Part shown: positions 1-8,947 of the stretch, piece after piece | How positions within the stretch are numbered: position 1 is the stretch's first letter | Layout: each line of letters starts with the position of its first letter | Source of the DNA: Halohasta salina | GTDB taxonomy: Archaea > Halobacteriota > Halobacteria > Halobacteriales > Haloferacaceae | Assembly (NCBI RefSeq): GCF_024178165.1 | Contig: NZ_JAMZIE010000007.1 | Location: 44,244 to 108,243, forward strand | Length of the DNA stretch: 64,000 nucleotides | Reading direction: 5' to 3' | Notes under the pieces: generated by a model | Database searches by the model: none | The model's input: the letters and a program-made list of their open reading frames with translations, nothing else | What the model was told of the DNA's origin: nothing | Translations under genes and position numbers: made by a program

Positions 1-120
1 GACGACGGCACCGGGATCGGACTCGCCGTCGTCAAACGCATCGTCGACGCTCACGGCTGGGTGGTCGACGTGGGCGAAAGCGACGCCGGCGGCGCGCGCT
101 TCGAGATCAGCCAGCCGTAG
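1..120 (+). CDS. Sensor histidine kinase, C-terminal end (partial)
   Basis: The window opens inside a reading frame ending at a TAG at 118-120. The 39 visible residues contain DGTGIGLAVVKRIVDAHGW, the G2 box of a HATPase_c domain, followed by a short strand ending ARFEISQP. This is the ATP-binding end of a two-component histidine kinase, which would phosphorylate itself in response to a signal. The sensor domains lie to the left, so the signal is unknown. No response regulator follows; the next gene is biosynthetic. Confidence 0.85.
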   Translation, partial: DDGTGIGLAVVKRIVDAHGWVVDVGESDAGGARFEISQP

Positions 121-214
121 CCCACACGGCGACCGAAAGCCCGACCCCCCAGCCAGCGGCGACTTTTGCCGTAACTGACGTGCATAAAGGCGAATAGATA
201 TATGCATAGCATAC

Positions 215-1495
215 ATGACCGAGGGTTTCAACACGCGGAGCCTCCACGCCGGGACCGAGCCGGACCCCGCCACGGGCGCGCGGGCCCCCCCGATCTACCA
301 GACTACCTCCTACGTCTTCGAGGACGCCGAGACGGCCGCGGATCTCTACGCGCTCCGCGAGGAGGGCGACGTCTACTCGCGGGTCTCGAACCCGACCGTT
401 CGCCAACTGGAGGCCAGACTGGCCTCCCTGGAGGGCGGCGTCGACGCGGTGGCCACGGCGGCGGGGATGGCGGCCCTCGATTCCGCGACGACGATCCTCG
501 CCCAGAGCGGCGACACCGTCGTCGCCAGCAGCGACATGTACGGCGGCACCGGCACCTACCTCTCGAAGCTCGCGCCCCGCCGTGGGATCGAAACCCGAAC
601 GGTCGAGACCCTCGACTACGACGCCTATGCCGACGCCATCGACGACGACACCGCCTACGTCCACGTCGAGACGCTGTCGAACCCCTCGCTGCTCACCCCG
701 GATTTCGAGCGCCTCGCCGACATCGCCCACGACCACGCGGTGCCGCTGGTCGTCGACAACACATTCGGGACGCCCTATCTGTGTCGACCGCTCGAACACG
801 GCGCGGATATCGTCTGGGAGTCGACGACGAAGTGGATCCACGGCTCGGGGACCACAGTCGGCGGGGTCTTGGTCGACGGCGGCACCTTCCCGTGGGACCA
901 CCCCGACGCCGACTACCCCGAACTCTCCGGCGAGAATCCCGGCTGGGGGTTCGACTTCTCCGAGCGGTTCGGCGAGCGCGCGTTCACGCTGGCGGCGCGC
1001 CACCGCGCGATCCGGGCGCTCGGGAACCAGCAGGGCCCGTTCGACGCGTGGCAGACGATGCAGGGGCTCGAAACCTTGCCGCTGCGGATGGAGCGCCACT
1101 GCGAGAACGCACGCAGCGTCGCCGAGTTCCTCCGGGACGATCCGCGTGTCTCGTGGGTCACCTACCCCGGCTTCGAGGACCATCCGACCCACGACAACGC
1201 CACCGAGTATCTCGACGACTACGGCGGGATGGTCACCTTCGGCGTCGAGGGCGGCTTCGAGCCGGCCAAGACGTTCTGCGAGAGCGTCGACCGCATCAGC
1301 TTCCTCGCCAACATCGGCGATGCGAAGACCCTCGTCATCCATCCGGCGTCGACGACGCACGCCCAGCTCAGTGCGGACGAACAGCGCGCGGCGGGCGTCG
1401 CCCCCGACATGCTCCGGCTGTCGGTCGGGATCGAGAACAGCGACGACATCATCGCGGATATCGACGCCGGACTGACGGCGGCAAACCAGCAATGA
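215..1495 (+). CDS. O-acetylhomoserine sulfhydrylase / cystathionine gamma-synthase family PLP enzyme (copy 1)
   Basis: A 426-residue Cys/Met-metabolism PLP enzyme, the normal length for O-acetylhomoserine aminocarboxypropyltransferase. Visible motifs are the N-terminal [20 protein letters not shown], the cofactor aspartate in [10 protein letters not shown] (D181) and the Schiff-base lysine in [10 protein letters not shown] (K206). It probably makes homocysteine from O-acetylhomoserine and sulfide, using the product of the metX gene that starts 29 bp downstream. A TATA-like stretch (about 192-203) lies near the ATG, fitting a short-leader or leaderless transcript. A close paralogue lies just beyond metX. 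Which copy is the sulfhydrylase and which, if either, prefers cysteine cannot be read from the sequence. Confidence 0.9.
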   Translation: MTEGFNTRSLHAGTEPDPATGARAPPIYQTTSYVFEDAETAADLYALREEGDVYSRVSNPTVRQLEARLASLEGGVDAVATAAGMAALDSATTILAQSGDTVVASSDMYGGTGTYLSKLAPRRGIETRTVETLDYDAYADAIDDDTAYVHVETLSNPSLLTPDFERLADIAHDHAVPLVVDNTFGTPYLCRPLEHGADIVWESTTKWIHGSGTTVGGVLVDGGTFPWDHPDADYPELSGENPGWGFDFSERFGERAFTLAARHRAIRALGNQQGPFDAWQTMQGLETLPLRMERHCENARSVAEFLRDDPRVSWVTYPGFEDHPTHDNATEYLDDYGGMVTFGVEGGFEPAKTFCESVDRISFLANIGDAKTLVIHPASTTHAQLSADEQRAAGVAPDMLRLSVGIENSDDIIADIDAGLTAANQQ

Positions 1496-1523
1496 CAAAC
1501 CACAGCACTACCGAGGGGAGACA

Positions 1524-2780
1524 ATGAGCGCGACCGACGTCGACCGGGGGACCGTCGAACTCGGGGAGTTCCGCTTCGAGTGCGGCGAGACCATCCCGGA
1601 GCTGGAGATCGCCTACGAGGCCTACGGCGAGTTCACCGGCGACAACGCCGTGTTGGTCTGCCACGCGCTGACCGGCAGCCAGAACGTCGCCAGCTACAAC
1701 ACCCCCGGCACCGCCGGGCAGGCCCGAGCGTGGTGGGGCGATATTGTGGGACCGGGCAAAGCCATCGACACCACCGAGTACTACGTCGTCTGCGCCAACG
1801 TCCCCGGCTCCTGTTACGGTTCGTCGGGGCCCTCGTCGACCAACCCCGAGACGGGCGAGCCGTGGGGCACCGACTTCCCACCGGTCACCATCGGCGACTG
1901 GACCCGCGCCCAGCGTCGCTTGCTCGATCACCTCGGCGTCGGTCGACTGCGGCTGATCGTCGGCGGCAGCGTCGGCGGGATGAACGTCCTGGAGTGGGCC
2001 AAACAGTTCCCCGACGACGCCGAGTTGATCGCCCCCATCGCCGCCGCGGACAAACTCGACCCCCAGTGTCTCGGCATGGACGCGGTCGCCCGCCGAGCCA
2101 TTCGGAGCGACCCCGACTGGAACGGCGGCGACTACTACGGAACCGGCGACGACGACGCCAGCCCACCCCGCCAAGGATTGGCCATCGCCCGCCAGATCGG
2201 CCACCTGATGTACCTCTCGAAGGCCTCGATGGACCGCAAGTTCGGCCGTCGATCCGCCGGTCGGGACAGCGGCATCGAGGGCAGCGACGCGCTGTTCCCG
2301 CCGGACAAGGCCGCCGCCTTCTTCCCCTATCGAGAGGTCGAATCCTATCTCGACTACAACGCCGAGAAATTCGTCGACCGGTTCGACGCCAACAGTTACC
2401 TCTATCTCACGCGGGCGATGGACGACTACGACCTCGCCGAGGGGTACGGCACCCCCGACCGCGCCATCTCGGCGTTCGAGGGCGAGGTGCTGCTCGTCTC
2501 CTTTACAGGTGACTGGCATTTCACCGTCGAGCAGAGCGAACTGCTGGCCGAGGCGTTCCGGGCGGTCGACGTTCCGGTCGCCCACCACGTGGTCGACTCC
2601 GACCACGGCCACGACGCCTTCCTCGTCGAACCCGAAAACGTCGCCCCGCCGGTCGCCGACTTCCTCGAAGCCGGCGTCGCGGGGCGGGCGATCACCGACA
2701 CGGCTGGAGACGACGACCGCGAGGCCGACGACGGCGATTCGGATTTCGCACCGGTCCACACCAGCCTCTTTTCGGGCTGA
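1524..2780 (+). CDS. metX: Homoserine O-acetyltransferase
   Basis: A 418-residue alpha/beta-hydrolase of the MetX family, which acetylates homoserine with acetyl-CoA in methionine synthesis. The nucleophile elbow GGSVGG places the catalytic serine at S149. The aspartate and histidine of the triad are expected in SFTGDWHF and [10 protein letters not shown] near the C-terminus. The conserved [10 protein letters not shown] and GSCYGSSGP segments of the family are present. A purine-rich GAGGGGAGACA precedes the ATG and could act as a ribosome site, suiting an internal operon gene. It sits between two sulfhydrylase-type genes, so acetylation and sulfur transfer are encoded together. Confidence 0.93.
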   Translation: MSATDVDRGTVELGEFRFECGETIPELEIAYEAYGEFTGDNAVLVCHALTGSQNVASYNTPGTAGQARAWWGDIVGPGKAIDTTEYYVVCANVPGSCYGSSGPSSTNPETGEPWGTDFPPVTIGDWTRAQRRLLDHLGVGRLRLIVGGSVGGMNVLEWAKQFPDDAELIAPIAAADKLDPQCLGMDAVARRAIRSDPDWNGGDYYGTGDDDASPPRQGLAIARQIGHLMYLSKASMDRKFGRRSAGRDSGIEGSDALFPPDKAAAFFPYREVESYLDYNAEKFVDRFDANSYLYLTRAMDDYDLAEGYGTPDRAISAFEGEVLLVSFTGDWHFTVEQSELLAEAFRAVDVPVAHHVVDSDHGHDAFLVEPENVAPPVADFLEAGVAGRAITDTAGDDDREADDGDSDFAPVHTSLFSG

Positions 2781-2847
2781 ATCCGAGATACCGGCAGGGT
2801 TTCGAGAGGCAGTGGTGTTTAGGTTCCCGGCAATCCTTGGGAGCGAT

Positions 2848-4134
2848 ATGTCCGACGATCACGGATTCGAGACCCGAAGTTTGCATGCCGGAACCGACCC
2901 CGATCCCACGACGGGATCGCGGGCCCCGCCGATCTATCAGACGACCTCCTACGTCTTCGACGACGCCGAGGACGCCGCCGCCCAGTTCGCCCTCGAAAAG
3001 CCGGGCCACATCTACTCGCGGCTGATGAACCCCACCGTGGGGAGCCTTCAAGAACGGTTGGCCTCCTTAGAGGGCGGCGTCGGCGCGGTCGCCACCGCCT
3101 CCGGAATGGCCGCCTTCGATCTGACGACGTTCCTCTTGGCGTCGGCCGGCGACAACATCGTCTCCTCGTCGGCGCTCTACGGCGGCACCTACACCTACCT
3201 TACCCACACCGTCGAGCGCCGCGGCATCGAGACGCGGTTCGTCGACACCCTCGACTACGACGCCTACGAGGAGGCCATCGACGAGGATACGGCCTACGTC
3301 CACCTCGAAACCATCGGCAACCCCGCGCTCGTCACCCCCGACATCGAGCGGATTGCCGACATCGCTCACGAACACGACACGCCGCTGTTCGTCGACAACA
3401 CCTTCGCCTCGCCGTACCTCTGTCGGCCGCTGGAACACGGCGCGGATCTGGTCTGGGAGTCGACGACCAAATGGATCCACGGCGCGGGTTCGACGGTCGG
3501 CGGCGTCGTGGTCGACGGCGGTTCGTTCGACTGGGCCGAACACGCCGACAAATACCCCGAGATCGGCGCGGCCAATCCGGCCTACCACGGCGTCAACTTC
3601 GCCGAGACCTTCGGGGATGCAGCGTTCACCTACGCCGGAATCGCCCGCGGGCTGCGCGACCTCGGCAATCAGCAGTCGCCGTTCGACGCGTGGGTCACCA
3701 TGCAGAAACTCGAAACGCTGCCGATGCGGATGGACCGCCACTGCGAGAACGCACAGGTCGTCGCCGAATTCTTGGAGGCTCACGACGAGGTCTCGTGGGT
3801 CAACTACCCCGGACTGGAGAGCCACGAAACCCACGAGGAAGCCAGCAAGTATCTCGACGGCGGCTACGGCGGAATGATCTCCTTCGGACTGGAAGCGGGG
3901 TACGACGCCGCCCAGGGCACCGTCGAGTCGACCGAACTCGCCTCGATGCTGGCCAACGTGGGCGACGCCAAGACGCTGATTATTCACCCGGCGTCGACGA
4001 CCCACCAGCAACTCAGCGAGGAGGAGAAGCTCTCGGCCGGCGTCACGAACGATCTGGTGCGCCTCTCTGTTGGGATCGAGGACCCACAGGACATCATCGA
4101 CGACCTCGATCAGGCGATCGAACAGTCGACCTGA
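2848..4134 (+). CDS. O-acetylhomoserine sulfhydrylase / cystathionine gamma-synthase family PLP enzyme (copy 2)
   Basis: A 428-residue paralogue of the gene at 215-1495, sharing RSLHAGTDPDPTTGSRAPP, VDNTFASPYLC and [10 protein letters not shown] with the PLP lysine at K208. The frame is open upstream through metX, but the ATG at 2848 is the start that matches the family N-terminus. It lies 67 bp after the metX stop, so it may have its own promoter or read through. Both copies keep all cofactor residues seen here, so neither looks decayed. Likely role: homocysteine formation from O-acetylhomoserine, or the cystathionine branch; I cannot separate these. Confidence 0.9.
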   Translation: MSDDHGFETRSLHAGTDPDPTTGSRAPPIYQTTSYVFDDAEDAAAQFALEKPGHIYSRLMNPTVGSLQERLASLEGGVGAVATASGMAAFDLTTFLLASAGDNIVSSSALYGGTYTYLTHTVERRGIETRFVDTLDYDAYEEAIDEDTAYVHLETIGNPALVTPDIERIADIAHEHDTPLFVDNTFASPYLCRPLEHGADLVWESTTKWIHGAGSTVGGVVVDGGSFDWAEHADKYPEIGAANPAYHGVNFAETFGDAAFTYAGIARGLRDLGNQQSPFDAWVTMQKLETLPMRMDRHCENAQVVAEFLEAHDEVSWVNYPGLESHETHEEASKYLDGGYGGMISFGLEAGYDAAQGTVESTELASMLANVGDAKTLIIHPASTTHQQLSEEEKLSAGVTNDLVRLSVGIEDPQDIIDDLDQAIEQST

Positions 4135-4165
4135 ACGGCAGCGACACTGGTAGCCCGGTCGGCGG

Positions 4166-4768
4166 CTACTGGAGTTCGAACGTCAGACGCTGGTCGGCGT
4201 GACGTCTGGACGAGACCGAGTGGACGATCCGGGCGACTTCGACACCCTCTGGCAGTCGTTCGACGAGCGTCATCACCCGCGCCCGGCAGCCGGGTTGGAT
4301 CTCGACCGACCGGGTGTGACAGCCGGGACCGAGCCGCGAGGGGTCGAGGGTGATGTGGGCTCCGCGGTACGTGTAGCCGTCGCTCCCGATAAACGAGGTT
4401 CGGTTTGGATCCCACCGGATCGGTCGACTACTGGTGTTTTCGACGTCGAACAGGGCACTCGGTCTGATCTCGCCGTCAGTCTGGGAGTCCAGTTGGTGCC
4501 GGTAGACGAAGGCGTCGACGGCGATCCGTGGGACGCCGAGGAGCGTCGCCGAGAGCGCGTCGGTCGAGACGGTCGTCGGCTGACCGAACGCGGCGTCGAC
4601 CCGGCCGGTGAGTCGGTCGGCAGAGTCGACAGCCGTCTCTTGGGGAGCCGACTGGGGCGTCGATCCGCCGGAAGCCCGTGCTGGCGGTCGGCCCCTGCCC
4701 GCCTCCGGATGACGCGTCGACCGGCTTGAGTGTCCGGGGGTACTGTCCTGTGTGTCATCCAATGGCAT
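4166..4768 (-). CDS. Uncharacterised haloarchaeal protein (DUF4352-like beta domain possible)
   Basis: A 200-residue protein that I do not recognise. Residues 1-60 are a polar, low-complexity stretch without a signal peptide. From about residue 80 there is a beta-rich part with FDVENTSSRPIRWD, FIGSDGYTYRGAH and VERLPEGVEVARIV. That alternation resembles DUF4352-type immunoglobulin-like domains, but this is only an impression. A TATA-like AGAATAATG lies about 27 bp upstream, supporting the ATG. The gene is convergent with the preceding sulfhydrylase gene and leaves 31 bp between them. Confidence 0.6.
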   Translation of the reverse strand: MPLDDTQDSTPGHSSRSTRHPEAGRGRPPARASGGSTPQSAPQETAVDSADRLTGRVDAAFGQPTTVSTDALSATLLGVPRIAVDAFVYRHQLDSQTDGEIRPSALFDVENTSSRPIRWDPNRTSFIGSDGYTYRGAHITLDPSRLGPGCHTRSVEIQPGCRARVMTLVERLPEGVEVARIVHSVSSRRHADQRLTFELQ

Positions 4769-4864
4769 AATTTATATTTAACCAGTCAGCACATTATTCT
4801 TTTGTCGTAGAAACAACTGATTGGTGAGAAGTACACGAGTATATACGAGGCGTGGTGAGTGACT

Positions 4865-5107
4865 TCAGACGACCTGTTCACCGTCGTCGTCGTAGAGTTC
4901 GATGGCGTCGACCGGACACGATCGGGCGGCGAACTCGGCGTCGAACTCGGCGTCTTCGGGGACCTCGGCGACGAAGAGGTCCGCCTCGATTTCCTCGCTG
5001 TCGGCGAGATCGGCCTTGCCGGCGTCCATGTTCTTCTCGAAGGCGTCCCACTCCTCGACGCACTGGAACATCCCGATACAGGTGTCGCGATCGAACTCGA
5101 TCTTCAT
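4865..5107 (-). CDS. Single-cluster ferredoxin (probably [3Fe-4S] type)
   Basis: An 80-residue acidic protein starting MKIEFDRDTCIGMFQC and ending with ARSCPVDAIELYDDDGEQ. The spacing C-x5-C ... C-P with only three cysteines matches the one-cluster ferredoxins that partner cytochrome P450s and similar enzymes, where the second cysteine of the usual C-x2-C-x2-C is replaced. It would carry a single low-potential electron in the cytoplasm. No P450 or obvious redox partner is adjacent, so its client is unknown. Confidence 0.85.
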   Translation of the reverse strand: MKIEFDRDTCIGMFQCVEEWDAFEKNMDAGKADLADSEEIEADLFVAEVPEDAEFDAEFAARSCPVDAIELYDDDGEQVV

Positions 5108-5236
5108 ACGTCAGCTTCGTGGGTTGGCTACAAAGCCGTGTTGGAGCCGGCGAAGTCGGGTACTCGACCGGCTCCAACCGTGTCTCGAAGCCGACCGGAC
5201 GATCGTCACGACCGACTGCGACCGAGAACCCACCGG

Positions 5237-5368
5237 TCAACGCCCCAAATCGAAGACGAACAGCTCCTGTGGATCGCAAACCACGAACGCGACAACGTTG
5301 GGCGTCTGTGTTCGATCGATGTCGGTTCCATCCGCGCCGAACAGGAAACCCCGAGGGGACAGAGCCAA
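5237..5368 (-). CDS. Possible 43-residue protein or gene remnant
   Basis: Read on the minus strand from a TTG, this frame gives a short product ending NVVAFVVCDPQELFVFDLGR. It looks more protein-like than the other frames of this stretch (hydrophobic strand pattern, balanced composition), but it is closed upstream by a stop before any ATG. It could be a small protein with a TTG start, or the tail of a decayed gene. I see no family match. Confidence 0.2.
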   Translation of the reverse strand: MALSPRGFLFGADGTDIDRTQTPNVVAFVVCDPQELFVFDLGR

Positions 5369-5419
5369 CTGTAACCCGTGCTGGAAGGGAAAGAATTAAT
5401 ACATTGTTCATTAACAATC

Positions 5420-5653
5420 ATGATGTATATGGCACGCAGTCATAGTCGGCCACACGACGGAAGCGAACTGGTGAACGGAGCCGTTCCGGATACGGTTACG
5501 GCAGCATCGAACCAGTCGCTGGTGGCCGTGCCGCCACTGCAAACGTCGGCTGAGCCATCAGCCATCGTCCGTTCGGTCGGGCGGACCACCCGAAGCTCAC
5601 GGACAGAAACCCCGATGCGGGAGCCAAATCCCCCGATAACAGGTATCTCATGA
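5420..5653 (+). CDS. Small hypothetical protein coupled to acetyltransferase gene
   Basis: A 77-residue frame beginning MMYMARSHSRPHDG, placed just downstream of an AT-rich stretch (TTAATACATTG). Its stop overlaps the start of the acetyltransferase gene as ATGA at 5650-5653, a typical sign of translational coupling. The composition is polar and threonine/proline-rich, with no motif I recognise. An in-frame ATG at 5378 would add 14 residues but lies before the AT-rich promoter-like bases. It may be a leader ORF rather than a functional protein. Confidence 0.35.
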   Translation: MMYMARSHSRPHDGSELVNGAVPDTVTAASNQSLVAVPPLQTSAEPSAIVRSVGRTTRSSRTETPMREPNPPITGIS

Positions 5654-6318
5654 CCGAGTCGTCCACAGGCTACAACGGGTGGAACAGCTCACAGTGCCGG
5701 GGGACGGAGTACTGCCAAGCCCGCTGTCCACGGTTCGTCGACAAGGAGGGCGCGAGCTGGAGGCTCCGATCAGCACGTGAGGCGGACGCCGACCGGCTGG
5801 CGGACATGTACGCCGACATCAGTACGGCCGACCGCGCACAGGGGCTCCCGCCGGTCGACGCCCACCGGCGGCAGGAGTGGGTCGAGACGCTACTCGAAGA
5901 GGGCCACAACATCGTCGCCGAGGGACCGGACCAGCTGGTCGGCCACGTCGCCTACACGCCGGTCGAAGCCGATCAACCGGAGGTGGCCGTCTTCGTCCAC
6001 CCCGAGTTCCACAACCGCGGGATCGGCACCGAACTCTGCAACCGGATCGTTGCGGCCGCCGCCGACGCCGGCCGTGAGGCGCTGGAACTCTACGTCGAGC
6101 GGCGCAACCGCGCGGCGATCGCCGTCTACCGACGGCTCGGCTTCGAGGTCGTCGACGGCGGCCACGACATGCGGATGGTGCGTCGACTGGACGACTCGGT
6201 CGCGACCTCGGTTCGCGCCCCGCCAGCCGAACAGTCGCCGAGGGCCGAACCGGTCGGCGTCGACAGCAGTTCCCAGCCCGCTCAACGCAGTGTCCACAGC
6301 AGCGATCGGAGTTTGTAG
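5650..6318 (+). CDS. GNAT family N-acetyltransferase
   Basis: A 222-residue protein with a GNAT fold from about residue 35 to 180. It has the acetyl-CoA-binding motif A VFVHPEFHNRGIGTEL and the motif-B signature ALELYVERRNRAAIAVYRRLGF. The substrate is unknown. The N-terminus is unusual: cysteines 16, 22 and 26 in QCRGTEYCQARC could bind a metal. The last 40 residues are a polar tail beyond the fold. The gene overlaps the preceding small ORF by 4 bp and overlaps the convergent rhodanese gene by 37 bp at its 3' end. Confidence 0.85.
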   Translation: MTESSTGYNGWNSSQCRGTEYCQARCPRFVDKEGASWRLRSAREADADRLADMYADISTADRAQGLPPVDAHRRQEWVETLLEEGHNIVAEGPDQLVGHVAYTPVEADQPEVAVFVHPEFHNRGIGTELCNRIVAAAADAGREALELYVERRNRAAIAVYRRLGFEVVDGGHDMRMVRRLDDSVATSVRAPPAEQSPRAEPVGVDSSSQPAQRSVHSSDRSL

Positions 6319-6650
6319 CTGATCGAACCGTTCCGGTAGCCCGACCAGCCGCTCATCCCACCTAGCAGGGTGGCGGCCTCGTACCCTTCCTCGCGGAGAA
6401 TACGCGTCGCCCGTTTGGCAACGACCCCCATCTTGCAGACGACGACCACGTCTCGGTCCTGTGGAATCTCTCCGAGTTGGTCCCGGAACACATCGTCGTT
6501 GCCACGCTGGAGATCGCTGTACACCGGGATGTTGTGGCTGCCGTCGATTGCCGCACGTTGGTAGGAGGCGGTCGGTCGGATGTCGAGGACAAAGGGGTCG
6601 TCGCCGGACTGCAGCCGTTCGTCGACCGCGGCTGGGCGAACCGTATGCAT
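6282..6650 (-). CDS. Rhodanese-like domain protein
   Basis: A 122-residue single-domain rhodanese. The sequence FVLDIRPTASYQRAAIDGSHNIP is the typical entry to the domain (given here as two halves joined at ASY). The active-site cysteine is C72 in VVVVCKMGVVAK, where the usual C-R-x-G-x-R-S loop is C-K-M-G-V-V-A. It would carry sulfur as a persulfide in the cytoplasm. The frame is open further upstream, but the ATG at 6648-6650 fits the start of the fold. The short C-terminal extension is basic. It is separate from the glycosyltransferase gene that begins 103 bp away. Confidence 0.85.
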   Translation of the reverse strand: MHTVRPAAVDERLQSGDDPFVLDIRPTASYQRAAIDGSHNIPVYSDLQRGNDDVFRDQLGEIPQDRDVVVVCKMGVVAKRATRILREEGYEAATLLGGMSGWSGYRNGSISYKLRSLLWTLR

Positions 6651-6753
6651 ACCCGAACAGTGGTGTCGACTGGCCAAAACGGTGCCGTTCGGACCACTGC
6701 AATCGGTACGCCAACGTTCCGTCGAGATGCTCGAAGAGAACGAGACCCGGAAG

Positions 6754-8946
6754 CTACAGACCGGCTGCCGGATCAGTCGTGTCGACCAGCTGGAGCCGCG
6801 TCTCGAACTCGACCCACGAGGGGTGAGCCCCCGGCTCGTCGGGGAGATACGTCCCCTCGCTGCCACACCGCGTCACCAGCGGACAGACCGTCCGCTCGGG
6901 CGGCCAGACCGCCTCGACGCTGCCGCCAGCCGACCGAACAGCGGCCTCCTGCCGATAGGTAAAGGTCGACCCCTCGGGATCGACCAGCGTGATCAGGAGC
7001 CGGACCTCGTCGGTGTCGTCGACCGGAATCGCTGTGTTGTTGACTGCCACCGACCGGTCGGCCGTGCCAACGGTGTCGAGCCGGGCCGCGTCGGGCGTGA
7101 GCGTCCAGTCGACGGTGACGTTCCGGGTCGGCGAGTCGAGATCGTAGCTCGCAGTGTCGGAGTCGGTTTCGAGTCGGACGGTCGCCCGGCTGATCCGGTT
7201 GGGGACGCCGACGGTCGACGCGCCGGCCAGCGACGGCCCCGACCGGATCGCCAGCGGTTCGAGTTTCGGCTGGACGTAGTCGTCGGGGTTCGGCGTCCAC
7301 TCGCCACGGTAGGCGTAGCGGTAGTAGGTTCGGTTGGGGTAGGCATCGAGGACGGCGAAATCGCCGGCCGGATCGCGGTCCAGCGCATACACTACCTCGC
7401 CGTCGAAGCCGGGCTCGTTCCGGAGCGGCTGGAAGGGGTGGTTCTGCCACGGGCCGTAGGGGTCGGGGATGAAGACGAGCGCGTTGTCGAACTCGGCGGC
7501 CTCGATCGGCTCGTAGGCGACTTCGAACGTCTGGGTGGGTTCGACGTTCTCCTCAAGGGGGTCGGCCAGCAGCGCCGCGTTCGCCCCGCCGACCGCGAGG
7601 AGGCCAACCACGAGGGCAGCAACGGCGAGCCGACGCCGCGTGGCGGCACCAAACAGGGGAGCCAGCCGGTCGACCAGCCGGCTCCCGCGGAGCTGCCGCC
7701 AGCCGGCGACGACGCCGACTGCCGCAAAGATCGACAGCGGCACCAGCAGATCGAAGTAGTAGAAGGGGCCGAAGTGGGCCACCAGCCCGTCGGTGGGGTC
7801 GCTCAGCGTCGCCAACATGTTGTAATTGCCCCAGAAGGCGAGGTTCCCCAGCGGCACCGAGACGAACAGCCCCGCCAGCAGCAGGCCCGCGGTGGGGTCG
7901 ACGCCCTCTCCGATCCCGCGCCAGCGACCGAGAACAACCCCGAGGCCGACGACTGCGGCCGCGATACCGAGGAGGCCGCCGGTGAACCACCGGGTGCCGA
8001 GATACTGCAGCGCGTAGCTGTTGGCCTCGATCGCGAGCGGAAGGGTGTAGTCGACCGAGTGATCGAGGATCTCTCGGGTGCCGAACCCCGGCCCGTCGCG
8101 GGGGGCGAACACCTGATAGGGGAACACCAGCGGCGAGCCCGTCAGTCGGCGGTTGTAGGCCAGCGTGAGGCCGACGAAGGCGAGTCCGCCCAGCGCGGTC
8201 AGGCCGTTGCGCCGAACCGGATCCGGCAGCGAACCGAACCGCAGGTCGGTGCGGGCGATCAACACCTCGCGTCGACGGAGTGCCCGCCAGATCGTCCACA
8301 GCGCGTGGGCGATAAACGGCGCGGCGAACAGCACGGCGGTGTAGGGCCGCGCGAAGAAGGCCAGTCCGATAGCGATCCCCGCCGCGGCCGCCGCCCGCGT
8401 CGACCCTGTACGGACGCCGTGGAGGTAGGCGACCGCAAACGCGAGATTCAGCAGTGTCGTCGGCGCGTACGGCAGAAACACGGCCGAGGTAAACAGCGTC
8501 ATCGGTGCGGCCGCGAAGACGGCCGCCGCGACGAGGCCGGTCGACCGGTCGGCGACGGTCGATCCGAGCCGGTAGACCAGCGCGGTCGAGCCCGCGGCGA
8601 TCAGCGCCAGCGTCACCCGCGGCTCGCCGAACAGGGCCATCGAGACGGCGTACATCGCCGCCGGCACCGGGCTGTACTTCGAGTAGAGCCGCCCGCCGTC
8701 CTCGATGAAGAACCACGGCCGGAACGCCTCGGCCAGTTCCCCGGCCTGCAGTTCGAGGCGGCCCTCCAGTAGCATGGCGGCCTGCATGAGATAGACGCCC
8801 TCGTCGTGGTTCGTCGAGTGGTAGGGGAAGACGACGAGCGCGATGAGGAAGACGACGGCACCCGACAGCGCGGCAACGGCCGCGGCGAGCCACTGCTGGC
8901 GGTCGACGGCGGCGAGCCGACGCCGGAGTCGGGCGGGGAGTGACAC
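6754..8946 (-). CDS. GT39/ArnT-type membrane glycosyltransferase
   Basis: A 730-residue polytopic membrane protein. After a basic N-terminus comes a membrane helix and then STNHDEGVYLMQAAML, where the acidic DE pair after helix 1 matches the catalytic loop of GT-C enzymes using lipid-phosphate sugars. Ten or more membrane segments follow to about residue 480, then a soluble, strand-rich extracytoplasmic domain of about 250 residues. It would transfer a sugar from a dolichyl-phosphate carrier to a surface glycan or protein. The start is a GTG one base after the stop of the iron-binding lipoprotein gene, so the two are surely cotranscribed and share the iron-box promoter. Confidence 0.8.
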   Translation of the reverse strand: MSLPARLRRRLAAVDRQQWLAAAVAALSGAVVFLIALVVFPYHSTNHDEGVYLMQAAMLLEGRLELQAGELAEAFRPWFFIEDGGRLYSKYSPVPAAMYAVSMALFGEPRVTLALIAAGSTALVYRLGSTVADRSTGLVAAAVFAAAPMTLFTSAVFLPYAPTTLLNLAFAVAYLHGVRTGSTRAAAAAGIAIGLAFFARPYTAVLFAAPFIAHALWTIWRALRRREVLIARTDLRFGSLPDPVRRNGLTALGGLAFVGLTLAYNRRLTGSPLVFPYQVFAPRDGPGFGTREILDHSVDYTLPLAIEANSYALQYLGTRWFTGGLLGIAAAVVGLGVVLGRWRGIGEGVDPTAGLLLAGLFVSVPLGNLAFWGNYNMLATLSDPTDGLVAHFGPFYYFDLLVPLSIFAAVGVVAGWRQLRGSRLVDRLAPLFGAATRRRLAVAALVVGLLAVGGANAALLADPLEENVEPTQTFEVAYEPIEAAEFDNALVFIPDPYGPWQNHPFQPLRNEPGFDGEVVYALDRDPAGDFAVLDAYPNRTYYRYAYRGEWTPNPDDYVQPKLEPLAIRSGPSLAGASTVGVPNRISRATVRLETDSDTASYDLDSPTRNVTVDWTLTPDAARLDTVGTADRSVAVNNTAIPVDDTDEVRLLITLVDPEGSTFTYRQEAAVRSAGGSVEAVWPPERTVCPLVTRCGSEGTYLPDEPGAHPSWVEFETRLQLVDTTDPAAGL

Positions 8947-8947
8947 G

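Noticed and set aside
107..1498. Minus-strand open frame opposite the first sulfhydrylase
   Set aside because: Antisense to a clear PLP enzyme; no recognisable motif.
6580..8772. Long plus-strand open frame (730 codons) opposite the GT39 gene
   Set aside because: It is antisense to a well-supported membrane protein and reads as an Arg/Asp-rich mix without domains. Such shadows are expected at this GC content.
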